In this document: positions 16,860 to 25,241 of the stretch, one piece after another | How positions within the stretch are numbered: position 1 is the first letter of the stretch | How the letters are laid out: each line of letters begins with the position of its first letter | From: Micromonospora sediminimaris | Lineage (GTDB): Bacteria > Actinomycetota > Actinomycetes > Mycobacteriales > Micromonosporaceae | Direction of reading: 5' to 3' | DNA: 64,000 nucleotides | NCBI GenBank assembly: GCA_900112325.1 | Contig: FOLJ01000003.1 | Location: forward strand, 372,001 to 436,000 | The notes under the pieces: model-generated | Databases searched by the model: none | Told to the model about the DNA's origin: nothing | The model's input: only the letters and a program-made list of their open reading frames with translations | Made by a program: the position numbers and the translations under genes

Positions 16860-18263
16860 TCAGTCGTCGCGGTGGACGCGCCACCACTGCTGACCGGCCT
16901 CCGGGAGAGTGTCGATCGGGTCGTAGTAGGCGTAGCGCTTGCTCAGCGCCTCCAGGTCGGCGGACTCGATGGAGGTGCGGTAGTTCTTCGTCCAGTAGGA
17001 GATGCCGCGTTCCCGGTCGTACTCGGTGACCATGTGCACCCAGCGTTTTCCGACGAAGGGCACGTCGCAGACGATCCTTGGGGTGGCGTACCCGGGCAAG
17101 TAGCCCATGATGTCGTGCTGGAGTTGCTGGGCGTGCCAGACCGGCACCCGCCAGTGCTCGGCGTTGGGGATCATGTCGCACATGTAGAAGTAGTAGGGCA
17201 GGATGCCCGCCTCGCCCTGTAGTGCGAAGCAGAGGTCGAGCAGGTCGGTGCTTGTCGCGTTGACTCCGCGCATCAGCACGCCCTGGTTGCGTACGTCGCG
17301 GACGCCGATGTCGAGGGCGGTCTGGGCGGCCCGGGCGACCAGCGGGGTGAGCGACTGGGCGTGGTTGACGTGGGTGTGGATGGCGAGGTTGACGCCGCGG
17401 CGGGCGGCGGTGCGGGCGACCCGTTCCAGGCCCTCGACGACGTCGGGTTGCAGCCAATGTTGGGGCAGGCCCATGAGGGCCTTGGTGGCGAGCCGGATGT
17501 CGCGGATGGTCTCGATCTCCAGTAGGCGCATCAGGTACGACTCAAGGTTGCGCCAGGGCACGTTGGCCACGTCGCCGCCGGAGACCACGACGTCGCGTAC
17601 GCCGGGGTGGGCTCGGAGGTAGGCGATGTGGGCGTCGTAGCGGTCCACGGGTTTCAGGCTGAGCTTGAGCTTGTCCACCGTGGGGGTGGAGTTGCCGACC
17701 AGGTCCATGCGGGTGCAGTGCCCGCAGTACTGCGGGCAGGTGGAGAGCAGTTCGGCGAGGACCTTTGTGGGGTAGCGGTGGGTGAGGCCCTCGGCGACCC
17801 ACATGTCGTGTTCGTGCAGGGAGTCGCGGGTGGCGTAGGGGTGTGACGGCCAGTCGGTGCGTCGGTCGGAGGCGACGGGGATCATGTAGCGCCGGATGGG
17901 GTCGGCGAGCAGCGCGTCGGTGGTGGGTGGGCCGTACGGCGCCATCGTGTTGATCATTTGTGGGGTCACCAGCATGGACATGGTGGCCAGGGCGCGCTGG
18001 TCGGCTTCGAGGTCGGCGTAGAAGGTGTCGTCGACGGTGTCGCCGAGCACTGTGCGCAGCTGCTTGATGTTCTTGACGCAGTTGACGCGTTGCCACTGGG
18101 CGCTTTCCCACTGGTCGCGGGTTACGTCGCGCCAGCCGGGGAAGCGGGTCCAGTCGGGTTCGACGAGTGGGCTGCGGCGGTATTCGTAGGGCTGGCCGGT
18201 GAGGGTGGTGGGGGCCGGCGGGGGTGCCGGGATGGTCTGCACCGGCGGTCGGGTCTGGGTCAC
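16860..18263 (-). CDS. kamA: Lysine 2,3-aminomutase (radical SAM, PLP)
   Basis: A 467-residue radical-SAM enzyme predicted to convert L-lysine to L-beta-lysine. The [4Fe-4S] motif CPQYCGHC (Cys176, Cys180, Cys183) is followed by the SAM-binding SGGDVANVPW strand; the KamA-typical upstream WKDW-like region, NQGVLMRGVN and YYFYMCDM segments are present. The N-terminus is longer than in clostridial KamA (about 416 residues). The GTG at 18263 has an excellent AGAGGAGGGG site. It diverges from the kdd-kamDE operon across 141 bases, so the two transcripts share a control region. It is the first enzyme of the lysine fermentation route. Confidence 0.93.
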   Translation of the reverse strand: MTQTRPPVQTIPAPPPAPTTLTGQPYEYRRSPLVEPDWTRFPGWRDVTRDQWESAQWQRVNCVKNIKQLRTVLGDTVDDTFYADLEADQRALATMSMLVTPQMINTMAPYGPPTTDALLADPIRRYMIPVASDRRTDWPSHPYATRDSLHEHDMWVAEGLTHRYPTKVLAELLSTCPQYCGHCTRMDLVGNSTPTVDKLKLSLKPVDRYDAHIAYLRAHPGVRDVVVSGGDVANVPWRNLESYLMRLLEIETIRDIRLATKALMGLPQHWLQPDVVEGLERVARTAARRGVNLAIHTHVNHAQSLTPLVARAAQTALDIGVRDVRNQGVLMRGVNATSTDLLDLCFALQGEAGILPYYFYMCDMIPNAEHWRVPVWHAQQLQHDIMGYLPGYATPRIVCDVPFVGKRWVHMVTEYDRERGISYWTKNYRTSIESADLEALSKRYAYYDPIDTLPEAGQQWWRVHRDD

Positions 18264-18315
18264 GGCCCCTCCTCTGGTCTGCCTGGATGATCGGCGCACC
18301 GAAGGCTACTGGAAA

Positions 18316-18333
18316 AATTTCGGTTGAGAAATT
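18316..18333. promoter_or_regulatory. AT-rich inverted repeat in kamA/kdd control region
   Basis: AATTTC and GAAATT flank a 6-base spacer in an unusually AT-rich stretch (18313-18350) between the divergent kamA and kdd genes. The position fits a shared operator or overlapping promoters. The binding protein is unknown. Confidence 0.45.
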
Positions 18334-18404
18334 ATTCTGCCGTAAGTTTTCCCGCCATGCGAGTCCAAGGCGAAGCTTCAGGCGGTCAGACAGGGGAGGT
18401 TGGC

Positions 18405-19466
18405 GTGACGTCACCGGTGGGTCTGCATCGCGTCCTGGAGCCCGGGGGCGTGTTGCCTCAGGCGGCCTGGCGGCTCGACACGCGTCCGGAGATCGCGCCG
18501 AACGAGGTGCGGATCCGGGTGGAGCGGCTGAATCTGGACGCGGCGAGTTTCCGGCAGTTGTCCGTCAAGCACGGCGGGGACGGCGACGCGATCCGGGCCG
18601 AGGTGCTCGACATCATCGCGACCCGGGGAAAGATGCAGAACCCGGTGACGGGGTCGGGCGGCATGCTGATCGGCACGGTCGAGGAGGCGGGGCGACGTTC
18701 GCCGTTGGGGCTCAAGGCGGGCGAGCGGGTGGCCACGCTGGTGTCGCTGACGTTGACTCCGCTGGTGGTGACCGACGGGTTGGCCGGCTGGGATGGCCGG
18801 AGCGAGCAGGTGCCGTGTGCGGGGTGGGCGATTCTGTTCGCCCGGTCGGTCGCGGCGGTGCTGCCGGGGGATCTGGATCCGCAGCTGTCTCTGGCGGTGT
18901 TGGACGTGTGTGGTGCGCCGGCGTTGGCGTCGCGGGTGGTGTCCCGGTACGTGGCCGAGCGGGCGGTCGAGGGGGAGGCCCGACCGGTGACGGTGGCGGT
19001 GGTCGGCGGCGCGGGCAAGAGTGGTTCGTTGGCGCTGGCGGCGGCGCGGCGGGCGGGCGCGGGCCGTACGGTCGGGGTGGTGCCGGTGGTCGCGGAGCGC
19101 GAGGCGCTGGTGGCGGCGGGTCTGGCCGATGCGGTGGTGTTGGCCGACGCCCGTGATCCGGTGGCGTTGTCGACGGCGGTGACGTCGGCGCTCGGGGTGC
19201 CGGCGGACGTGACGGTGGTGTGCGTGGATGTGCCGGGTTGTGAGCACGGGGCGGTGTTGGCGACTGCGGACGGCGGCACGGTGATCTTTTTCTCGATGGC
19301 GACGAGCTTCGCGGCGGCGGCGTTGGGTGCGGAGGGTCTGGCGGCGGACGTGACGATGCTTGTCGGCAACGGGTACGTGCCGGGGCACGCGGAGTTGGCG
19401 TTGGGTCTGCTGCGGGGTGAGCCGGGGGTGCGTGGGCTGTTCGAGGCTCGGCTGGCGGCAGACTGA
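18405..19466 (+). CDS. kdd: L-erythro-3,5-diaminohexanoate dehydrogenase
   Basis: A 353-residue NAD(P)-dependent enzyme predicted to deaminate 3,5-diaminohexanoate oxidatively to 5-amino-3-oxohexanoate. The N-terminus (GLHRVLEPGGVLPQAAW) and RGKMQNPVTGSGGMLIG are Kdd hallmarks; VAVVGGAGKSG is the Rossmann nucleotide-binding loop at about residues 203-213. The GTG at 18405 has GGGGAGG upstream; the open frame before it contains the AT-rich control region. It is the first gene of an operon running to 25109. Its leucine codons are often TTG, unlike the genes outside this block. Confidence 0.92.
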   Translation: MTSPVGLHRVLEPGGVLPQAAWRLDTRPEIAPNEVRIRVERLNLDAASFRQLSVKHGGDGDAIRAEVLDIIATRGKMQNPVTGSGGMLIGTVEEAGRRSPLGLKAGERVATLVSLTLTPLVVTDGLAGWDGRSEQVPCAGWAILFARSVAAVLPGDLDPQLSLAVLDVCGAPALASRVVSRYVAERAVEGEARPVTVAVVGGAGKSGSLALAAARRAGAGRTVGVVPVVAEREALVAAGLADAVVLADARDPVALSTAVTSALGVPADVTVVCVDVPGCEHGAVLATADGGTVIFFSMATSFAAAALGAEGLAADVTMLVGNGYVPGHAELALGLLRGEPGVRGLFEARLAAD

Positions 19467-19470
19467 GCTC

Positions 19471-21039
19471 ATGACGAACAACCCCTCGACGTTGTACCGC
19501 GCTGGTGTGTTGCACTGCCCGGCGGATCCGTCCGCGACGGCGTTGCTGGTCCGTGACGGGCGGATCGTGTGGCTGGGTTCGGATGCCGACGCTCCGTCGG
19601 CGGACCGGGTGGTGGAGCTGGACGGTGCGTTGGTGACGCCGGCTTTCGTGGATGCGCACGTGCATGTCAGCGACACGGGTCTGGTGTTGTCCGGGCTGGA
19701 TCTGTCCGGGGCGCGGTCGGCCGGTGAGTTGTTGGACGCGGTGTCGGCGTACGCGGCGGGGCTGCCGGCGGACGCGGTGGTGCTGGGTCACGGGTGGGAC
19801 GAGTCGACGTGGGCGGTGGCGCAGCCGCCGTCGGCGGCGCAGTTGGGGCGGGCGGCCGGTGGTCGGCGGGTGTACCTGTCGCAGGCGTCGATTCATTCGG
19901 CGTTGGTGTCGGAGGCGTTGTTGGCGGCGTGTCCGGAGGCGGTTGCCGCGCCTGGGTACGACGAGTCGGGTTGGCTGCGTCGGGACGCGCATCATGTGGT
20001 GCGGGCGGTGGCGCGGGCGTCGGTGACGCGGGCGCAGCGGGTGGCGGCGCAGCGGGTGGCGTTGGGGCATGCGGCGTCGGTGGGGATCGCGGCGGTGCAC
20101 GAGTGTGGTGGGCCGGAGATTTCCGACGAGGAGGATTTCACTGGCCTGTTGGGGATTTCCGGTGCGGGGGTGCCGGAGGTGTACGGGTACTGGGGTGAGT
20201 TGGGTGGTGCGGCGCGGGCGCGGGAGTTGGGTGCGGTCGGTGCCGGCGGTGATCTGTTCGCCGATGGTGCGTTGGGTTCGCGGACGGCGCATCTGTCGGA
20301 GCCGTATGTCGATGGTGACGGGTGTGGTCACGGTTATCTGAGCGCGGACCAGGTTCGTGATCATTTGTTGGATTGTGCGGCGCACGGGATGCAGGGCGGG
20401 TTCCATGCGATCGGTGACGCGGCGGTGTCGACGGTGCTGGAGGGTTTCGCGGGGGCGGCGCGGCGGTTGGGTACGGATCGGTTGCGGGCGGCGCGGCATC
20501 GGGTGGAGCACGCGGAGATCGTGGATCGGCGGTTGATCGCCGGGTTCGTGGAGTTCGGGGTGGTGGCGTCGATGCAGCCGGCGTTCGACCGGTTGTGGGG
20601 TGGCGCGGGCCGGATGTACGAGTCGCGGTTGGGGTTGGCGCGGTCGTTGGCGTCGAATCCGATGGGTGCGATGCACGGGGTCGGGGTGGCGTTGGCGTTC
20701 GGGTCGGATTCGCCGGTGACGCCGTTGGATCCGTGGGGTTCGGTGCGGGCGGCGGTGGCGCATCACAACCCGGTGCAGCGGATGAGTGTGCGGGCGGCGT
20801 TCGCGGCGCATACGCGGGGTGGTTGGCGGGCGGTGCATCTGGACAACGAGGGGGTTCTGGCGTTGGGTGCGCCGGCGACGTTCGCGGTGTGGTCCACGCC
20901 TGCGGGGGTGGAGCGGGGGTTGCCGGTGTTGCAGGCCGCGGATCCGGAGGCGCGTGGCGCGGATGATCCGACGCCGTTGCCGGTGTGCCGGCGCACGGTG
21001 TTGCGCGGTGAGGTGATCTATGAGGAAGGGTCCGCGTGA
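19471..21039 (+). CDS. YtcJ-like amidohydrolase family protein
   Basis: A 522-residue metal-dependent hydrolase of the Amidohydro_3 group. FVDAHVHVSDTG has the HxH metal motif; FHAIGDAAVST, RVEHAEIV and AFGSDSPVTPLDPW carry the later metal-binding His and Asp. The reaction could be hydrolysis of an amide or cyclic amide. It starts 4 bases after kdd and overlaps kamD (GTGA), so it is an integral member of the operon, yet it has no counterpart in the clostridial lysine pathway. It might open a lactam formed from 5-amino- or diaminohexanoate intermediates; this is speculation. Confidence 0.88.
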   Translation: MTNNPSTLYRAGVLHCPADPSATALLVRDGRIVWLGSDADAPSADRVVELDGALVTPAFVDAHVHVSDTGLVLSGLDLSGARSAGELLDAVSAYAAGLPADAVVLGHGWDESTWAVAQPPSAAQLGRAAGGRRVYLSQASIHSALVSEALLAACPEAVAAPGYDESGWLRRDAHHVVRAVARASVTRAQRVAAQRVALGHAASVGIAAVHECGGPEISDEEDFTGLLGISGAGVPEVYGYWGELGGAARARELGAVGAGGDLFADGALGSRTAHLSEPYVDGDGCGHGYLSADQVRDHLLDCAAHGMQGGFHAIGDAAVSTVLEGFAGAARRLGTDRLRAARHRVEHAEIVDRRLIAGFVEFGVVASMQPAFDRLWGGAGRMYESRLGLARSLASNPMGAMHGVGVALAFGSDSPVTPLDPWGSVRAAVAHHNPVQRMSVRAAFAAHTRGGWRAVHLDNEGVLALGAPATFAVWSTPAGVERGLPVLQAADPEARGADDPTPLPVCRRTVLRGEVIYEEGSA

Positions 21040-22640
21040 CGGGGAAGCTTGATCTGGATCCGGTGCTGGTGGCGCGGGCGCGGGAGTTGGCGCGGCGGGC
21101 CGGGCGGCCGGTGGTGGAGTTGGCGCGTAGCCACACGACGGTGTCGGTGGAGCGGGCGGTGTTGCGGCTGGCCGGGGTGGTCGGGGCGGATCCGGACGGT
21201 ATTCCGTGGGTGAACCGGCTGGTGGATGCGGTGGTGGCGGATGTCGGGTTGGGTCACGGGGTGGCGTTGCCGGTGTTCGACGCGCTGGTGCGGGAGCAGA
21301 CCACGGATGTGACGTTGCTGGCGCAGAAGGCGGCGGCGGGGTCGGTGCGGTTCCAGGTGCCGTCCGGTCGGGCGGCGACGGCGGCGCGGCGGGCCGCCCG
21401 TAGGGCGGTGGCGGCGGGGATCCGGCGGATCGATCGGCGGCGGGCCGAGCGGGACCGGTTGGTGAGGCGGTACGGGGATCCGAGGCAGCGGCCGTGGATC
21501 TATCTGATCGTGGCGACGGGGGACATCTACGAGGACATTCCGCAGGCGCAGGCGGCGGCGCGGGCCGGGGCGGATGTGATCGCGGTGATCCGGTCGACGG
21601 GGCAGTCGTTGCTGGACTATGTGCCGGAGGGGGCGACCCGGGAGGGGTTCGCGGGCACGTATGCGACGCAGGAGAACTTCCGGTTGATGCGGGCGGCGTT
21701 GGACGAGTCGTCGAAGGAGTTGGGTCGGTATGTGCGGCTGACGAATTACGCGTCGGGGTTGTGCATGCCGGAGATGGCGACGCTCGCGGGTCTGGAGCGG
21801 TTGGACATGATGCTCAACGATTCGATGTACGGGATTCTGTTCCGGGACATCAATCCGGTGCGGACGTTCGTGGATCAGCGGTTTTCGCGGCAGGTGCACG
21901 CGCGGGCGGGGATCGTCATCAACACCGGTGAGGACAACTACCTGACCACTGCGGATGCGGTGGACGAGGCGCACACGGTGACGGTGTCGCAGTTGCTGAA
22001 CGAGTATTTCGCGCATGAGGCGGGGCTGGCGGACTGGCAGTTGGGGTTGGGGCACGCTTTTGAGATCAACCCGGATGTGCCGGAGTCGTTTCGCCTGGAG
22101 TTGGCGCACGCGTTGCTGGCGCGGGAGTTGTTTCCGGATGCGCCGTTGAAGTGGATGCCGCCGACGAAGCACATGACCGGGGACGTGTTCCGGGGGAATC
22201 TGCTGGACGGGTTCTTCAATCTGGTGGGCACCATGACGGGGCAGGGCATCCTGCTGGTGGGGATGATGACGGAGGCGGTGGTGACGCCGTGGTTGTCGGA
22301 CCGGGACATCGCCTTGCAGAACGTGCGGTACGTGCTCGGTGCGGCGGGTGGGTTGCACGAGGATTTCGTGCCGGCGCCGGGTGGGTTCATCCAGCAGCGC
22401 GCCCATCGGGTGCTGGCCGAGGCGGTGGGGTTGTTGGAGCGGATCGGTGCGCAGTCGGTGTTGACGGCGATCGCCGAGGGCACGTTCGGGATCATGAAGC
22501 GGCCGGCGGATCGGGGTAAGGGTCTGGACGGGGTGGCGCGGCATGAGGCGGGTTACTACAACCCGGCCACGGAGATCCTGGAGCAGCCGGGTGCGGGCGG
22601 GCGGGTGCCGGGGTCGCGGTCCGAGGAGGTCCGGCCGTGA
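21036..22640 (+). CDS. kamD: Lysine 5,6-aminomutase alpha subunit
   Basis: A 534-residue large subunit of the adenosylcobalamin- and PLP-dependent D-lysine/beta-lysine 5,6-aminomutase, which moves the terminal amino group of beta-lysine to give 3,5-diaminohexanoate. The TIM-barrel region is recognisable (IRSTGQSLLDYVPEG, YASGLCMPEMA, KWMPPTKHMTGD) and length matches clostridial KamD (about 516). It starts at a GTG overlapping the amidohydrolase stop and overlaps kamE by GTGA, consistent with stoichiometric assembly of the heterotetramer. Confidence 0.95.
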   Translation: MTGKLDLDPVLVARARELARRAGRPVVELARSHTTVSVERAVLRLAGVVGADPDGIPWVNRLVDAVVADVGLGHGVALPVFDALVREQTTDVTLLAQKAAAGSVRFQVPSGRAATAARRAARRAVAAGIRRIDRRRAERDRLVRRYGDPRQRPWIYLIVATGDIYEDIPQAQAAARAGADVIAVIRSTGQSLLDYVPEGATREGFAGTYATQENFRLMRAALDESSKELGRYVRLTNYASGLCMPEMATLAGLERLDMMLNDSMYGILFRDINPVRTFVDQRFSRQVHARAGIVINTGEDNYLTTADAVDEAHTVTVSQLLNEYFAHEAGLADWQLGLGHAFEINPDVPESFRLELAHALLARELFPDAPLKWMPPTKHMTGDVFRGNLLDGFFNLVGTMTGQGILLVGMMTEAVVTPWLSDRDIALQNVRYVLGAAGGLHEDFVPAPGGFIQQRAHRVLAEAVGLLERIGAQSVLTAIAEGTFGIMKRPADRGKGLDGVARHEAGYYNPATEILEQPGAGGRVPGSRSEEVRP

Positions 22641-23392
22641 GCGAGCAGAAGATCGTCCGGCCGTACGGGGACACCACCGGGGACGGCATGGTGCAGGTGT
22701 CGTTCACGTTGCCGGTGCCGCATGACAAGCGGGCCGAGGGTGCGGCGGTGCAGTTGGCGAACAAGATGGGTGTGGATCCGGCGTTGCTGGTGCACGCGAA
22801 GCCGATCGGTGACGGGTTCACGTTTTTTGTGGTGTATGGGCGGGTGAACCATCTGGTGGACCTGTCGGCGGTGCGGGTGGTGGAGCGGGATTTCCCGTTG
22901 CTGGGCGCCAAGGAGGTCAACGCGGTCGTCAAGCGGCGGTTGCGGCGGAAGTTGTCGGTGGTGGGGGCGTGTATCGGTACGGACGCGCACACGGTGGGTA
23001 TCGACGCGATTCTCAATGTGAAGGGGATCGCGGGGGAGAAGGGTCTGGAGTACTACCGGGAGTTGTCGGTGACGAACCTGGGTGCTCAGGTGAGTGTGCC
23101 GGAGTTGGTGGAGGCGGCGCGGGTGGCGCGGGCCGATGCGGTGCTGGTGTCGCAGGTGGTGACGCAGCGGGATGCGCATCTGCACAACACGCGGGAGATG
23201 TCGGCGGCGTTCCGGGAGGCGATGCCGGCGGGGCGGCGGCCGTTGTTGATTGTGGGTGGGCCGCGGTTCGACGAGTCTCAGGCCGCTGAGCTGGGGGTGG
23301 ATCGGATCTTCGGTCGGGGTACGACTCCGGGTGAGGTGGCGTCCTATCTGGTCCACGCGTTGATCACGGGTAGGAAGGCGACGGTGGCATGA
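22637..23392 (+). CDS. kamE: Lysine 5,6-aminomutase beta subunit
   Basis: A 251-residue cobalamin-binding subunit. The base-off B12 motif DxHxxG is present as DAHTVG with His118, and Lys129, eleven residues later, matches the spacing of the PLP-binding lysine in the clostridial enzyme (His133/Lys144), so both cofactors should bind here. The N-terminal dimerisation domain and C-terminal Rossmann fold are complete. It starts at a GTG overlapping kamD and ends in an ATGA overlap with kal. Confidence 0.95.
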   Translation: MSEQKIVRPYGDTTGDGMVQVSFTLPVPHDKRAEGAAVQLANKMGVDPALLVHAKPIGDGFTFFVVYGRVNHLVDLSAVRVVERDFPLLGAKEVNAVVKRRLRRKLSVVGACIGTDAHTVGIDAILNVKGIAGEKGLEYYRELSVTNLGAQVSVPELVEAARVARADAVLVSQVVTQRDAHLHNTREMSAAFREAMPAGRRPLLIVGGPRFDESQAAELGVDRIFGRGTTPGEVASYLVHALITGRKATVA

Positions 23393-23781
23393 CTGACCGG
23401 CGGTTGGGTGTGACGGTGACTCATCGGCGGTATGTGCCGTACGCGCACGCGCACTACGCGGGTGATCTCGTCGATGGGGCGTACGCGTTGGGTTTGTTCG
23501 GGGATGTGGCCACCGAGGTGTGTATCCGTACCGACGGGGACGAGGGGTTGTTCGCGTCGTATTCGGATGTGCAGTTCAAGGCGCCGATGCGGGCTGGTGA
23601 CGTGCTGGAGGTGGTGGCGACGGTGACCCGGGTGGGTACCCGGAGCCGCACCATCGACTTCGAGGCCCGGGTGGTGTGTCGGGGGCGGCCGGATCGGGGT
23701 TCGTCGGCGGCGGAGGTGTTGGCCGAGCCGTTGGTGGCGGTGACGGCGACCGGCACGGTGGTCGTGCCTGCTGCGGTGTGA
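23389..23781 (+). CDS. kal: 3-aminobutyryl-CoA ammonia-lyase
   Basis: A 130-residue single hotdog-fold protein. YVPYAHAHYAGDLVDGAYALGLFGDVATE and the DEGLFASYSDVQFKAP region match the Kal family, which removes ammonia from L-3-aminobutyryl-CoA to give crotonyl-CoA; the hotdog fold binds CoA at the dimer interface. Family length is about 128 residues. It is coupled to kamE (ATGA) and to the next gene (GTGA). A generic thioesterase-like hotdog role is the alternative, but context favours Kal. Confidence 0.88.
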   Translation: MTDRRLGVTVTHRRYVPYAHAHYAGDLVDGAYALGLFGDVATEVCIRTDGDEGLFASYSDVQFKAPMRAGDVLEVVATVTRVGTRSRTIDFEARVVCRGRPDRGSSAAEVLAEPLVAVTATGTVVVPAAV

Positions 23782-25109
23782 ACGTCGCGGTCTGCGCCGA
23801 CGTGGGTTCGACGTACACGAAGGTCGCGGTGGTCGATCTCGACGGTGGTGGGTTGGTGTCGACGGCGGCGGCGCCGACCACTGTGGGGTCGGATGTGCTG
23901 CGGGGCCTGGACGCGGCGGTGGGTGCGGCGACCGTCGGGCTCACCTCGGGTGAGGTGCCGTGGTTTGTGTGTTCGTCGGCGGGCGGCGGGTTGCGGCTGG
24001 CGGTGATCGGCTACGAGCCGTTGGTGACCGCGCAGGCGGGTCGGCGGGTCGGCCTGTCGGCGGGGGCGGACGTGGTGCATGTGGCGGCCGGGCGGCTGGG
24101 TCGGGCGGAGTTGACGGCGTTGCGGGCGGCCCGCCCGGACGTGGTGCTGCTGGTGGGTGGCACGGACGGCGGGGACGCGGAGACGCTCACGCACAACGCG
24201 ACGCGGTTGGCGCGGGCCCGGTGGCGGGTGCCGGTGGTGTTGGCGGGCAACGTCGATGTCCGTGCCGACCTGCACGGGTTGTTGGCCGGGGCGGGGGTGC
24301 CGGTGACGGTGGCCGACAATGTGCTGCCCCGCATCGGGGTGTTGGCGCCGTTGTCGGCGCGGTCGGCGATCCGGCAGGTGTTCCTGCGGCATGTGATCGG
24401 CGGTAAGGGGTTGTCGCGGGGTGGCCGGTTTGCCCGGCTGGTGCGGGCGGCGACGCCGGACGCGGTGCTGTCGGGGGTGGAGGTGCTGGCTGACGTGGCC
24501 GGCGGTGACCTGGTGGTGGTCGACGTGGGTGGCGCGACGACGGACGTGTATTCGGTGCTCACGCCGGATGAGCGGGCCAGTGGGCCGGGCCGGGAGGTGG
24601 CCGGTGAGTTGTGGCGGGCTCGGACGGTCGAGGGGGATCTGGGGGTGCGGTGGAGCGCCCCGGGGGTGGTGCGGGCGGCCGTGGCGGAACGTCTGCTCGC
24701 GGCGGGGGCGGTCGACGGGTTGGCGGCTGAGGCCGCGGTGCGTGCCGCCGATCCCGGTTTTCTGCCGGGCGACGCCGTGGGGCGGGCCGTCGATGCCCGG
24801 ATCGCGGCGTTGGCGGCGACGGTGGCGTTGCGTCGGCATGCCCGTGGGGTGGGCACCGGTGAGCGGGCCGGCCGGGATCTGCGGGACGTGCGACTGCTGG
24901 TCGGTTCTGGTGGGGTGCTGCGGCACGCTCCGGCCAACGACGCGGCCGGGGTGTTGGACGCGGTGTTGACCGACCATGCCGGTGGGTGGGCGTTGCCGCG
25001 GGCGGCGCGGCCGGTGGTGGACACCGACTATGTGCTGGCCGCCGCCGGGTTGCTCGCCGACGGGCATCCGGTGGCGGCTCGGGGGTTGTTGCGGTCGTTG
25101 CTCGTTTGA
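23778..25109 (+). CDS. MutL/GlmL-type reactivation chaperone for B12 mutase
   Basis: A 443-residue ATPase of the sugar-kinase/actin superfamily (MutL family). ADVGSTYTKVAVVDL at residues 6-20 is the phosphate-1 loop, and VVVDVGGATTDVYSV near residue 250 the phosphate-2 loop; LLVGSGGVLRHA is the adenosine region. Such proteins sit beside B12-dependent aminomutases and are thought to eject damaged cobalamin. The GTG at 23778 overlaps the kal stop, giving the family N-terminus; the longer frame is a shadow. It is the last gene of the operon. Confidence 0.9.
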   Translation: MNVAVCADVGSTYTKVAVVDLDGGGLVSTAAAPTTVGSDVLRGLDAAVGAATVGLTSGEVPWFVCSSAGGGLRLAVIGYEPLVTAQAGRRVGLSAGADVVHVAAGRLGRAELTALRAARPDVVLLVGGTDGGDAETLTHNATRLARARWRVPVVLAGNVDVRADLHGLLAGAGVPVTVADNVLPRIGVLAPLSARSAIRQVFLRHVIGGKGLSRGGRFARLVRAATPDAVLSGVEVLADVAGGDLVVVDVGGATTDVYSVLTPDERASGPGREVAGELWRARTVEGDLGVRWSAPGVVRAAVAERLLAAGAVDGLAAEAAVRAADPGFLPGDAVGRAVDARIAALAATVALRRHARGVGTGERAGRDLRDVRLLVGSGGVLRHAPANDAAGVLDAVLTDHAGGWALPRAARPVVDTDYVLAAAGLLADGHPVAARGLLRSLLV

Positions 25110-25241
25110 CCAGGGTGGACGGCGGCGGTCGCGGGTAGGTCGGCGGGTGGTTGTCGGGGTTGCCGCCGCCGCGACACGCCGGGGTGGTGCGACGACTCGT
25201 CGGGGGTGGGTTGACAAGGCCGGGGGTGGGCCACGTACCGT

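Noticed and set aside
18712..20838. Long minus-strand open frame (708 codons) opposite the amidohydrolase and kdd
   Set aside because: Its translation is His/Arg/Pro repeats, typical of the reverse complement of G-rich codons; the plus strand encodes clear enzymes with proper motifs.
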